Of a stretch of 64,000 nucleotides of DNA, positions 33,123 through 41,211 are shown in pieces. The stretch comes from Pseudaminobacter soli (ex Li et al. 2025). Its GTDB lineage: Bacteria > Pseudomonadota > Alphaproteobacteria > Rhizobiales > Rhizobiaceae. The translations under genes were made by a program, and so were the position numbers. The stretch spans positions 62,001-126,000 of the forward strand of contig NZ_JARXVF010000005.1 in NCBI RefSeq assembly GCF_029892515.1, written 5' to 3'. Position 1 is the stretch's first letter. Every line of letters begins with the position of its first letter. Below the pieces are notes generated by a model that did not search any database, had not been told where the DNA came from, and worked only from the letters and a program-made list of their open reading frames with translations.

Positions 33123-33443
33123 ATGCCGCGCATCATCTACATCACCCATGACGAACAACGCTTCGAGATCGAAGCCGCCAATGGCGCGACCGTCATGGAA
33201 ACGGCTGTCCGCGCCGCCGTGCCGGGCATCGAAGCCGAATGCGGCGGCGCCTGCTCCTGCGCCACCTGCCATGTCCATGTCGATCCGGCTTTTGCGGAGA
33301 TCGTCGGCGAGGCCGGGCCGATGGAAGCCGACATGCTCGACTTCGCCTGGGAGCCGGGTCCGACCTCGCGCCTGTCCTGCCAGCTCAAGGTGAGCGATGA
33401 GCTGGACGGCCTCGTGGTACGCATTCCCGAACGACAGGGCTGA
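33123..33443 (+). CDS. [2Fe-2S] ferredoxin, adrenodoxin/putidaredoxin type
   Basis: 106 residues from ATG 33123 (MPRIIYITHDEQRFEIEA). The cluster ligands follow the C-x5-C-x2-C-xn-C pattern in ECGGACSCATCHVHV and LSCQL; an extra Cys lies inside the first loop. This class passes electrons from an FAD ferredoxin reductase to an oxygenase or P450. The matching reductase is at 24474-25712, but no terminal oxygenase is encoded in the window. It is 109 nt after the TetR gene and is convergent with the pentose operon. Confidence 0.92.
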   Translation: MPRIIYITHDEQRFEIEAANGATVMETAVRAAVPGIEAECGGACSCATCHVHVDPAFAEIVGEAGPMEADMLDFAWEPGPTSRLSCQLKVSDELDGLVVRIPERQG

Positions 33444-33475
33444 GGCACTGCCTCAACCCTCCCCGTCGGCGCCCT

Positions 33476-34474
33476 TCAGAGGGCGCGGACGGTGACGAGC
33501 CCCTCGTCGGTCACCTGCTCCATCCGGTTGCGCAGCGGCTTGCCGAACACCGGGGCATGCACCTCGAATTCGTCACCGGACTGCGTCGCCACGCCCGAGG
33601 CAAAGCTCATGACGGCCGCGCCGAAGAAATAGGCGTGCAGGTCGCCGGGCCGGCGATGCATCGGATAGCGGAAGTGGTAGTGCTCGAGATTGCCGATCGA
33701 GTGCGACATGTGCTTCTCGCCGGAGAGGAATTCTTCTTCCCAGACCACCGCGCCATCGCGGCGGATGCGCGAGGTGCCGCGCACTTCATCCGGCAGCTCG
33801 CCAATCAATAGTTCGGGGCCGAACGAGCACGACCGCAGCTTGGAGTGCGCGAGGTAGAGGTAGTTCTTGGCCTCGGTCACGTGGTCGGAATACTCGTTGC
33901 CGAGCGCATAGCCGATGCGGAACGGCGCGCCGTCCGGCCCGACAAGATAGAGGCCCACGATCTCGGCCTCCTCGGCGCCGGCGAGCGCGAAGGCGGGCAA
34001 TGGCAGGGCCTCACCCGGTCGCACGACGCAGGTGCCCACGCCCTTGAAGAACCATTCCGGCTGAACGCCGAGCTCGCCGGCCGCGGGCTTGCCGCCGGCG
34101 ATCCCCATCTTGAAGATCTTCATCGAGTCGGACTCGTCGGCATCGTCACCGTGGGTCAGCTGATGCATCTTGTTGCGGGCAGCGGCACTGCCGATGTGGG
34201 TCAGACCCGTACCCGTTACCAGCATGCGGCTGGGCTCGGGATGATCGAGCGGCGGCAGAACCTGGCCGGCGTTCAGAAGCGCATCGTAGTCGACGCGTTC
34301 GTCGGTCGCCGCCGCGCGCGCAAGCTCTGCAAGCGGGGTGCCGGTGGCGATGGCGCGATTGGCGAGGTCCAAAACCGTCGACACACCGGCCAGCGGGTGG
34401 AGATGGTTTCCATCCTCGGCGACCAGGCCGACCGCCCGGTTGCCGGCAGCATCGGTGTATTGAACGAGACGCAT
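33476..34474 (-). CDS. gguC: GguC/AraD1-type FAH-superfamily protein, probable 2-keto-3-deoxy-pentonate dehydratase
   Basis: 332 residues starting MRLVQYTDAAGNRAVGLV. Two adjacent ATGs (34477, 34474) follow AAGGGG; the second has better spacing. The FAH-type domain shows ECG-like metal region PEWFFKGVGTCVVRPGEALPLP and AEEAEIVGLYLVGPDGAP, the GguC/AraD1 and XylX features. In Weimberg-type pathways this protein dehydrates 2-keto-3-deoxy-xylonate/arabinonate to 2-oxoglutarate semialdehyde. Last gene of the operon, 34 nt after the SDR gene. Confidence 0.82.
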   Translation of the reverse strand: MRLVQYTDAAGNRAVGLVAEDGNHLHPLAGVSTVLDLANRAIATGTPLAELARAAATDERVDYDALLNAGQVLPPLDHPEPSRMLVTGTGLTHIGSAAARNKMHQLTHGDDADESDSMKIFKMGIAGGKPAAGELGVQPEWFFKGVGTCVVRPGEALPLPAFALAGAEEAEIVGLYLVGPDGAPFRIGYALGNEYSDHVTEAKNYLYLAHSKLRSCSFGPELLIGELPDEVRGTSRIRRDGAVVWEEEFLSGEKHMSHSIGNLEHYHFRYPMHRRPGDLHAYFFGAAVMSFASGVATQSGDEFEVHAPVFGKPLRNRMEQVTDEGLVTVRAL

Positions 34475-34508
34475 CATATTCCCCTTGTTGATTTTTGTCC
34501 GGAGCCGG

Positions 34509-35288
34509 TCACACCCAGCCCCCGTCGACGATGAACTGCTGGGACGAGCACATGCGGCTGTCGTCGGCGGCCAGGAACAGCGCCATGCGGGCAATGTCGG
34601 GCGCATGCAGGCGATCGGGCAGGCACTGGCGCTCCGCGATCTGGCGTTCGCCCTCGGCATTGAGCCAGAGGCGGACCTGGCGCTCGGTCATCACCCAGCC
34701 GGGGATCATGCAGTTAACGCGGATACGTTCGGGGCCGAATTCGCGCGCCAGCGCACGCGTCATGCCAGTGATCGCGGCCTTGGAGGTGACATAGGCCGGA
34801 CAATCGCCATCGCCGACCATCCAGGTGATAGAGCCGAAATTGATGATCGAGCCGCCGCCAGCCGCCTTCATCTGCGGACGGACGGCCTGCGCGGCGAAGA
34901 ACTGGTGCCGCACATTCACCGCCATGCGGTCGTCCCAATAGTCGACGCTTACGTCCTCAGTGCGGTGCCGGTCGTCATTGCCGGCATTGTTGCAGAGCAC
35001 GTGGATCGGGCCATTGCGTTCGGCCGCCTCGGCGATGGCCTTGCGCAGGCTTTCGATGTCGCGCAGGTCGCAGGGGATGAAATGCGGCGCCGGATCGCCC
35101 TTGGCACGGATGCGTTCCACCAGCCGCCGTGACGGCTCTTCCGCGATGTCAACGAAGGCGACGCGGCTGCCCTGCGCGCAAAAATGCTCGACCAGGCTTT
35201 CGCCGATGCCGCTACCGCCGCCGGTGATGAACACGCTGCGGTCTTTCAGGCTCGGGTAGATCGCGCCGTTTTCGATTTCGCCCGTCAT
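34509..35288 (-). CDS. SDR sugar 1-dehydrogenase, XylB-like
   Basis: 259 residues from ATG 35288. A classical SDR with TGGGSGIG (22-29), NNAG (100-103), catalytic Ser153, Tyr166 and Lys170. The N-terminus AIYPSLKDRSVFITGGGSG, the NNAGNDDRH motif and INFGSITW closely match Caulobacter D-xylose 1-dehydrogenase XylB as I remember it. It would oxidise an aldopentose (D-xylose, L-arabinose) or related sugar to the lactone with NAD+. Sugar specificity is inferred from relatives and operon partners. Confidence 0.83.
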   Translation of the reverse strand: MTGEIENGAIYPSLKDRSVFITGGGSGIGESLVEHFCAQGSRVAFVDIAEEPSRRLVERIRAKGDPAPHFIPCDLRDIESLRKAIAEAAERNGPIHVLCNNAGNDDRHRTEDVSVDYWDDRMAVNVRHQFFAAQAVRPQMKAAGGGSIINFGSITWMVGDGDCPAYVTSKAAITGMTRALAREFGPERIRVNCMIPGWVMTERQVRLWLNAEGERQIAERQCLPDRLHAPDIARMALFLAADDSRMCSSQQFIVDGGWV

Positions 35289-35296
35289 GTTCGATC

Positions 35297-37024
35297 TCAG
35301 TGGGAGTGGCGGGGAATGCCGGCATCGCGCCGGCCAACGAGGAAGTCGAAGTCGCAACCCTGGTCGGCCTGCAGCACGCGCTCTACGAACAGGCTCTGAT
35401 AACCGCCGCCGGAAGGCACAGGTGGAGGTGTCCAGTCCTTCCGGCGTGCGGCGAGCTCGCTGTCATCGACCAGCAGTTCGAGCCGCCGCCCGGCGACATC
35501 GAGCTCGATCAAATCGCCATCGCGTACCAGGGCCAGCGTGCCGCCGCTCGCCGCCTCCGGCGCTGTGTGAAGAACCACGGTGCCGTAAGCGGTGCCGCTC
35601 ATGCGGGCGTCGGATATCCGAACCATGTCGGAAACGCCCTGCTTCAACAGCTTGGCGGGCAGCGCCATGTTGCCCACCTCCGCCATGCCGGGATAGCCGC
35701 GCGGCCCGCAGTTCTTGAGCACCATGATGCAGTCGGCGTCGATGTCGAGTGCGGGGTCGTCGATGCGGGCGTGGTAGTCCTCGATGTTCTCGAAGACCAC
35801 GGCACGGCCGCGATGCTGCATCAGCTTCGGCGTCGCGGCCGAAGGTTTTATCACGGCGCCGTCGGGCGCGAGGTTGCCGCGCAGCACGGCGATGCCGCCA
35901 TTTTCCGTGAGCGGGCGATCGAGAGGGCGGATCACCTCGGTGTTGTAGTTCGGTGCGTCCTTCACGATCTCGCCGATGGTGCCGCCGGCGACCGTTTCGG
36001 CATCGCGATTGAGCAAGCCCGCCTCGTCGAGCATCCGCATGACCGTGCGCAGGCCGCCTGCGTAATAAAAATCTTCCATCAGGAAGCGCCCCGAGGGCAT
36101 CAGGTCGACGATGGTCGGGACGTCGCGGCCGAGCCGGTCCCAGTCGTCCATGCTGAGCTCGACGCCGATGCGGCGCGCAATGGCGATCAGGTGGATGACG
36201 GCATTGGTGGAGCCGCCGATGGCGCCGTTGACGCGGATGGCGTTCTCGAAGGCCGCACGCGTCAGGATGCGCGACATGGTCACGTCCTCATTGACCAGCT
36301 CGACAATGCGCCGGCCGGCCAGTTGCGCGAGCACACCGCGCCGGGAATCCACCGCAGGGATCGCCGCATTGTCAGGCAGCCCGATGCCGAGCGCCTCCAC
36401 CATGCTCGCCATGGTCGACGCGGTGCCCATAGTCATGCAGCTACCGGCCGAACGGCTCTGCCCCTGCTCGGCCGCAAGAAAGTCCTCGATGGACATGCGG
36501 CCCGCCTTCACATCCTCGTGGAACTTCCACACATGCGTGCCCGAGCCGATGGTCTGGCCACGGAAATTGCCGTTCAGCATCGGCCCGCCGGACACCGCGA
36601 TGGCGGGCAGGTTGCAGCTTGCGGCGCCCATCAGCAGCGCCGGCGTGGTCTTGTCGCAGCCGACCAGCAGCACGACGCCGTCGATCGGATTGCTGCGGAT
36701 CGATTCCTCGACATCCATGCTGGCGAGGTTGCGGAACAGCATGGCCGTCGGCCGCATGTTGGATTCGCCGAGCGACATCACCGGAAACTCGACCGGCATG
36801 CCGCCAGCCTCATAGACGCCGCGCTTCACATATTCGGCCAGGTTGCGCAGGTGGGCGTTGCACGGGGTGAGCTCGGACCAGGTGTTGCAGATGCCGATCA
36901 CCGGCCGGCCATCGAACAGATCGTCGGGCAGGCCCTGGTTCTTCATCCAGCTGCGGTACATGAAGGCATTCTTGCCTGATCCGCCGAACCAGGCGGCCGA
37001 CCGCAGCTTTTTTCGCCCCGACAT
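35297..37024 (-). CDS. IlvD/Edd-family sugar-acid dehydratase (pentonate dehydratase type)
   Basis: 575 residues. It dehydrates a sugar acid to the 2-keto-3-deoxy acid and needs a [2Fe-2S] cluster and Mg2+. The three cluster cysteines are Cys55 (SELTPCNAH), Cys123 (GCDKTTPALLMGAAS) and Cys196 (AGSCMTMGTA). Their spacing of 68 and 73 residues equals that of the Rhizobium leguminosarum L-arabinonate dehydratase cysteines (59, 127, 200, from memory). That supports a pentonate over a branched-chain amino acid role. It sits 15 nt after the GntR gene and 8 nt before the SDR gene. Confidence 0.88.
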   Translation of the reverse strand: MSGRKKLRSAAWFGGSGKNAFMYRSWMKNQGLPDDLFDGRPVIGICNTWSELTPCNAHLRNLAEYVKRGVYEAGGMPVEFPVMSLGESNMRPTAMLFRNLASMDVEESIRSNPIDGVVLLVGCDKTTPALLMGAASCNLPAIAVSGGPMLNGNFRGQTIGSGTHVWKFHEDVKAGRMSIEDFLAAEQGQSRSAGSCMTMGTASTMASMVEALGIGLPDNAAIPAVDSRRGVLAQLAGRRIVELVNEDVTMSRILTRAAFENAIRVNGAIGGSTNAVIHLIAIARRIGVELSMDDWDRLGRDVPTIVDLMPSGRFLMEDFYYAGGLRTVMRMLDEAGLLNRDAETVAGGTIGEIVKDAPNYNTEVIRPLDRPLTENGGIAVLRGNLAPDGAVIKPSAATPKLMQHRGRAVVFENIEDYHARIDDPALDIDADCIMVLKNCGPRGYPGMAEVGNMALPAKLLKQGVSDMVRISDARMSGTAYGTVVLHTAPEAASGGTLALVRDGDLIELDVAGRRLELLVDDSELAARRKDWTPPPVPSGGGYQSLFVERVLQADQGCDFDFLVGRRDAGIPRHSH

Positions 37025-37039
37025 GCCCCGCTCCCGTTT

Positions 37040-37843
37040 TTATTCGTGTTGGCCGCGCCGCGCCGCAATGGCCCGGCGAACGTCTTCTTCCGCGTCAACG
37101 AGCAGGGCGAGCAGCGCCTTGCGCGCGCCCTCCCCATTGCCCTTGGCTATGTTGCTTGCGACCTCGCGATGCAGCGGCATGGAGTGCCGCTGGCCCTGCG
37201 GGTTGTCGTTGGACAGGCGAAAGCTCATCAGCAGCGCGGTCTCGATCAGCGCCGCAAGCGAGCCGATCAGCTCGTTGCCGGTCATTCGCAGAATGGCCTG
37301 ATGGAAGACGAGATCGGGCTCGGCAAAGCGCTCGCCATCGTCGACGACCTTTTCCATCTCGGCGAGCACCGCTTCCAGCTCGGCGACCTGTTCAGGTGTC
37401 GCGCGCTCGGCGGCCAGTGCGCCCGCCATCGGCTCGATCGCGCGGCGCAGCTCGAACAGCTCGCGCACGTCCTCGCCGCTGATCGTGCCCGAATAGCGCC
37501 AGGCCAGCACGTCCGGATCGAGAAAGTTCCAGTCCGAGCGCGGGCGCACGCGCGTTCCGGTCTTGGGCCGCGATTCCACCATGCCCTTACCGGCAAGCAC
37601 CTTGATGACCTCACGCAAGACGGTGCGGCTGACGCCATGCGCCGCGCTCCAGTCATCGGCATTGGGCAGCGGATCGCCGGGCGCGAACTCGCCCCGGACA
37701 ATGCCGAGGCCGATCTGGTTCAGCACCATCGCATGCAGGCTTCCCGAAGCTGATCCGGCCGGGCGAGAGGCCATCGCCCTCGCCTGTGCAGCGAGAGAGG
37801 GCCAGGACTTTTGTGAGGCTGTTGTATTCTTCATATTATTCAT
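37040..37843 (-). CDS. GntR/FadR-family regulator of the pentose operon
   Basis: About 267 residues; ATGs at 37843 and 37834 are both possible, neither with a good Shine-Dalgarno. The winged HTH (about 35-100: GEFAPGDPLPNADDWSAAHGVSRTVLREVIKVL) is followed by an FCD ligand domain (about 120-245) with the metal-site pattern in DLVFHQAILRMTGN and MPLHREVASNIAKG. It is the first gene of the operon it probably represses, and an AT-rich inverted repeat covers its start. The ligand is probably a sugar acid. Confidence 0.87.
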   Translation of the reverse strand: MNNMKNTTASQKSWPSLAAQARAMASRPAGSASGSLHAMVLNQIGLGIVRGEFAPGDPLPNADDWSAAHGVSRTVLREVIKVLAGKGMVESRPKTGTRVRPRSDWNFLDPDVLAWRYSGTISGEDVRELFELRRAIEPMAGALAAERATPEQVAELEAVLAEMEKVVDDGERFAEPDLVFHQAILRMTGNELIGSLAALIETALLMSFRLSNDNPQGQRHSMPLHREVASNIAKGNGEGARKALLALLVDAEEDVRRAIAARRGQHE

Positions 37844-37851
37844 ATAATAAT
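37835..37851. promoter_or_regulatory. AT-rich inverted repeat over the GntR gene start, candidate autoregulatory operator
   Basis: ATTATT (37835-37840) and AATAAT (37846-37851) flank CATAT. The repeat overlaps the possible start codons of the GntR gene, in a sharply AT-rich island inside GC-rich DNA, which is where GntR/FadR repressors commonly bind. A direct match to a known operator consensus was not found. Confidence 0.35.
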
Positions 37852-38145
37852 TTTTATAGGGGATGAGGGAAGGCGTCAATAGACATGGCAAGCGCGACGC
37901 TGGGACTGCACTTTATCGATGCCGCCGCGCAGGACTGCGCGTTTCGGGCCGCAATGAGCGGCGCGGAGTCCTGCCTGCATCGCTCCACCCAGCCAACGAT
38001 CATGCCGAAGAATATGCCCCCTCGCTGGAACCAAGCATGCACAAATGAACCGGGCCAGTTGCGGAGGCGGGACCGCTGACTTCAGCGACAAGGACCCAAG
38101 TCCGAAATATTGCGGCTCAACACGAGTGATCACGGGAGGTTAGTG
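37844..38145. other. Divergent intergenic region without a convincing gene
   Basis: These 302 nt separate the GntR-pentose operon (minus) from the Pot-type ABC operon (plus). A 64-codon frame at 37885-38079 was considered but has atypical composition and no Shine-Dalgarno. A strong GGGAGG Shine-Dalgarno at about 38133-38138 marks the right end. Confidence 0.6.
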
Positions 38146-39171
38146 ATGGGACTGCTTAGACGACTTCAGCAAATTGCCATGATCGGTTTGGGTGTCGGCC
38201 TGATGACATCGGCCGCCCTTGCCGAAAACCTTCGCGTTCTCGCCTGGGACGGCTATGCCGACCAGGACTGGGTTAAGGCGTTCACCGACACCACCGGCAT
38301 CGGCGTGGATGTCGTCTTCATCGGCAGCGATGACGAGATCTGGGCCAAGATCAAGGGCAGCGCCGGCAAGGATTTTGACGTCTTCGCCGTCAACACGGCG
38401 CAGCTGCAGCGCTATATCCAGGCCGATCTGGTCAGCCCGATCGACGTTGCCCAACTGCCCAACCAGAAGGATGTGCTGCCGCGCTTTCACGATCTGGAAT
38501 CGGTCGGCGGCGTGACGAGCGGCGGCAAGGTCTATGGCATCCCGTTCTGCTTCGACTCGATCGGCCTGATCTACGACACCGACAAGGTGAAGCCGGCGCC
38601 GACATCCATGTCGGTGCTGTGGGATCCGGCCTATCAGGGCAAGGTGCTGGCCTATGACAATGGCGAGCACAACGTGTCCTTCACCGCGCTGACGCTCGGC
38701 TACAAGGACCCCTTCCACCTGACCGACGAGCAGATGGCCGCGGTGAAGGAGAAGCTGGTCGGCCTCAAGCGCAATGTGCTGACCTTCTACACCACGGCCG
38801 ACGAGGCCCAGCAGATCTACCAGAACAATGACGTTGCGCTGATCTGGGCCAATTACGGCCAGCAGCAGGTCAAGGCGCTGCAGAAGGTCGGCGCCCATGT
38901 GGCCTACGTCAATCCGAGCGAAGGCGCGCTGGCCTGGCTGGACAACTGGGTCATTTCCAAGGGCGTGCGCGACAAGGCGGCCGCTGAAAAGTGGATCGAC
39001 TTCATGCTGAGCAAGAAGATCGGCGGCGAACTTTCCGAGCGCACCGGCTTCGGCAACACCGTGACGGAGACCAGCAGCGCCAGCCCCAACGACAAGCTGG
39101 TCTGGCTTCAGCTCGTGGAAGATCCGCTGAAGCGTTCGGATCTGTGGAACGAGGTCAAGGCTGCCCCCTGA
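38146..39171 (+). CDS. ABC transporter substrate-binding protein, PotD/PotF-like
   Basis: 341 residues from ATG 38146, which follows GGGAGG and gives a signal peptide (MGLLRRLQQIAMIGLGVGLM, cleavage after ALA). The mature start ENLRVLAWDGYADQDWVKAFTDTTGI is typical of the spermidine/putrescine binding-protein family, as are YGIPFCFDSIGLIYDTDKV and WANYGQQQVKAL. The acidic amine-binding residues could not be assigned with certainty, so a polyamine is likely but not proven. First gene of a four-gene importer operon. Confidence 0.88.
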   Translation: MGLLRRLQQIAMIGLGVGLMTSAALAENLRVLAWDGYADQDWVKAFTDTTGIGVDVVFIGSDDEIWAKIKGSAGKDFDVFAVNTAQLQRYIQADLVSPIDVAQLPNQKDVLPRFHDLESVGGVTSGGKVYGIPFCFDSIGLIYDTDKVKPAPTSMSVLWDPAYQGKVLAYDNGEHNVSFTALTLGYKDPFHLTDEQMAAVKEKLVGLKRNVLTFYTTADEAQQIYQNNDVALIWANYGQQQVKALQKVGAHVAYVNPSEGALAWLDNWVISKGVRDKAAAEKWIDFMLSKKIGGELSERTGFGNTVTETSSASPNDKLVWLQLVEDPLKRSDLWNEVKAAP

Positions 39172-39241
39172 TAGCCGGGCCGGACTTCTTCTCTTGCAAT
39201 GCGGCGGTCCGGGCTCTTCCGGCCGCCGACAAGGGCCTAGC

Positions 39242-40342
39242 ATGACAGAGAATTCAGACCTGCTTACGCTGCGTTCCGTGTCGAAGTCCTATGGCGCGGT
39301 TCCGGTGCTTCACGACGTGAACCTTGAAATCCGCGACGGTGAGTTCCTGACGGTTCTCGGACCGTCCGGATCGGGCAAGACCACGGTCCTGCGCCTCATC
39401 GGCGGACTGGAACCGCTGAGCTCGGGCGAAATCCGGCTGGACGGCCAGAACATCAGCCGCATGCCGATCAATCGGCGGCCGTTCAACACGGTGTTCCAGG
39501 ACTACGCGCTGTTTCCGCATCTGACGGTTGCCGGCAATGTCGGCTACGGGCTTTCCGTCCGCCATGTCCCGCGCAAGGAGATTGCGCGGCGGGTGGCCGA
39601 GGCGCTGGAACTGGTGCAACTCGCGAGCTTTGCCAAGCGCTATCCGGCGCAGCTGTCCGGCGGCCAGCGTCAGCGCGTGGCGCTGGCGCGCGCGCTGATC
39701 TGCCGGCCGCGCCTCATCTTGCTCGACGAGCCGCTTGCAGCGCTCGACCTCGAGCTGCGTCGGCAGATGCAGGAGTTCCTAAAATCCATCCAGCGCGAGA
39801 TCAAGACGACCTTCCTGTTCGTGACCCACGACCAGGAGGAAGCGATCGGCATGTCGGACCGCATCTGCGTGATGCAGGCAGGCCGCATCCGCCAGCTCGG
39901 CACGCCGCATGAGCTTTACTACAAGCCGAACTGCGAATTCGTGGCGCGCTTCTTCGGCGAGAACAACCTGGTGCCCGGCAAGCTCGGCGAGGTTCACGGT
40001 GAATTGCGCTCCATCGACACTGCCCTCGGGCGGCTGATCTGTTCGATTGCCGGCCAGCCGCATTTGAAGAACGCGCCGGATGGCGCCGGTGCCTTTGCGA
40101 TGTTTCGCCCCGAGGCGCTCCACGTCGCGGATGTGCCTGAGGGCAAGAACCACTTTTCCGGAAGGGTGGTCGACATTGCCTTTGCCGGCTCATCGACGGT
40201 CGCCATCATCGCGGCGGGAGACGGCAGGACGACACGGTTGCGCATGCGCCTCGCGAGCCGCTTCAGCGGCAGCGCCTTGACCGCGTCGGAGACGGTGGCA
40301 CTGTCGTTCGCGCCTCGCGAGGCGCATCTGGTGCTTTCATGA
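39242..40342 (+). CDS. ABC transporter ATP-binding protein, PotA-like
   Basis: 366 residues from ATG 39242. Walker A GPSGSGKTT (about 43-51), Q-loop VFQDYALFPHL, signature LSGGQRQRVALARAL, Walker B LILLDEPLAALD, H-loop THDQEEA. A C-terminal TOBE regulatory domain (about 285-364) is present, as in PotA and other CUT1/POPT ATPases. The gene overlaps the next permease gene by 4 nt (ATGA). Confidence 0.93.
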   Translation: MTENSDLLTLRSVSKSYGAVPVLHDVNLEIRDGEFLTVLGPSGSGKTTVLRLIGGLEPLSSGEIRLDGQNISRMPINRRPFNTVFQDYALFPHLTVAGNVGYGLSVRHVPRKEIARRVAEALELVQLASFAKRYPAQLSGGQRQRVALARALICRPRLILLDEPLAALDLELRRQMQEFLKSIQREIKTTFLFVTHDQEEAIGMSDRICVMQAGRIRQLGTPHELYYKPNCEFVARFFGENNLVPGKLGEVHGELRSIDTALGRLICSIAGQPHLKNAPDGAGAFAMFRPEALHVADVPEGKNHFSGRVVDIAFAGSSTVAIIAAGDGRTTRLRMRLASRFSGSALTASETVALSFAPREAHLVLS

Positions 40343-41211
40343 CCGGCCCTGGCCCAGCGAGCACCCCCACCCGTTGGTCGCAGCGGCTGGTGACCCTGCT
40401 GGCCTTCGCCACTCCTGTGGTCTTCATTCTGGTGCCGCTGGCGATCTTCCTGGGCTACAGCTTCTTTAGCGTAGACCACGGCGAGATCAACTACACGCTG
40501 ACGCTGGCGAACTATGCGCGTTTCCTGAGCGACCCGATCTTTCTGCCGGTGTTCTGGAACACCTGCGTGCTGTGCCTTTCGGTAGCGGTCATCTGCGTTC
40601 TGCTCGCCTACCCGGCCGCCTATTTCCTCACCACGCTCAAGGGGCGTTGGCGCTACATGCTGCTGATGCTGCTCATGGTGCCGCTGCTGATGAGCTACGT
40701 CATCAAGATCTATGCCATCCGCAGCATTCTCGGCCTCAACGGGTTTCTCAACAAGGCGTTGGTGGGCCTTGGCATCCTGCAGGAGCCGTCCTCGCTGTTC
40801 GTGTTCAACATGAACGCCATCCTGCTCACGCTTTCGCTGCTGCTCATCCCCTTCGCCATCCTGCCGATTTTTTTGACGCTCGAGCGCATCCCGCCGATCC
40901 TGCGCCAGGCATCCGACGACCTCGGCGCAAGCGCTGCGCAGACTTTCCTGCGCGTGACCTTGCCACTCAGCCTGCCGGGCGTGGCCTCGGCGGCGAGCTT
41001 CGTCTTCGTGCTGGCGATCGGCGATTTCCTGACGCCGCAGATGGTCGGCGGGGTCAGCGGCTTCACCTTCGGCCGCGTGCTCTACAGCCAGTTCGGCACC
41101 GCCTATAACTGGCCGTTCGGGGCCGCGCTATCAGTGGCGCTGGCTGCCGTGGTGGTCACCGCAATCCTTCTCGGCGAACGCTTTGGGCGCAACCGGGGAG
41201 CTTCGCTATGA
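40339..41211 (+). CDS. ABC transporter permease, PotB-like
   Basis: 290 residues, about six membrane helices, with the EAA-type coupling loop DDLGASAAQTFLRVTLPLSLPGVASA near 190-215. It pairs with the PotC-like permease encoded downstream and overlaps it by 4 nt. The N-terminal GPASTPTRWSQRL is a cytoplasmic lead-in. Confidence 0.92.
   Translation: MTGPGPASTPTRWSQRLVTLLAFATPVVFILVPLAIFLGYSFFSVDHGEINYTLTLANYARFLSDPIFLPVFWNTCVLCLSVAVICVLLAYPAAYFLTTLKGRWRYMLLMLLMVPLLMSYVIKIYAIRSILGLNGFLNKALVGLGILQEPSSLFVFNMNAILLTLSLLLIPFAILPIFLTLERIPPILRQASDDLGASAAQTFLRVTLPLSLPGVASAASFVFVLAIGDFLTPQMVGGVSGFTFGRVLYSQFGTAYNWPFGAALSVALAAVVVTAILLGERFGRNRGASL

Noticed and set aside
35300-36979. 559-codon plus-strand frame opposite the dehydratase
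   Set aside because: Mirror of a gene with intact Fe-S cysteines; no start signal and no recognisable protein sequence.
37885-38079. 64-codon frame in the gap before the Pot-type importer
   Set aside because: No Shine-Dalgarno, cysteine/Arg-rich composition unlike neighbours, and it lies in a divergent promoter region.
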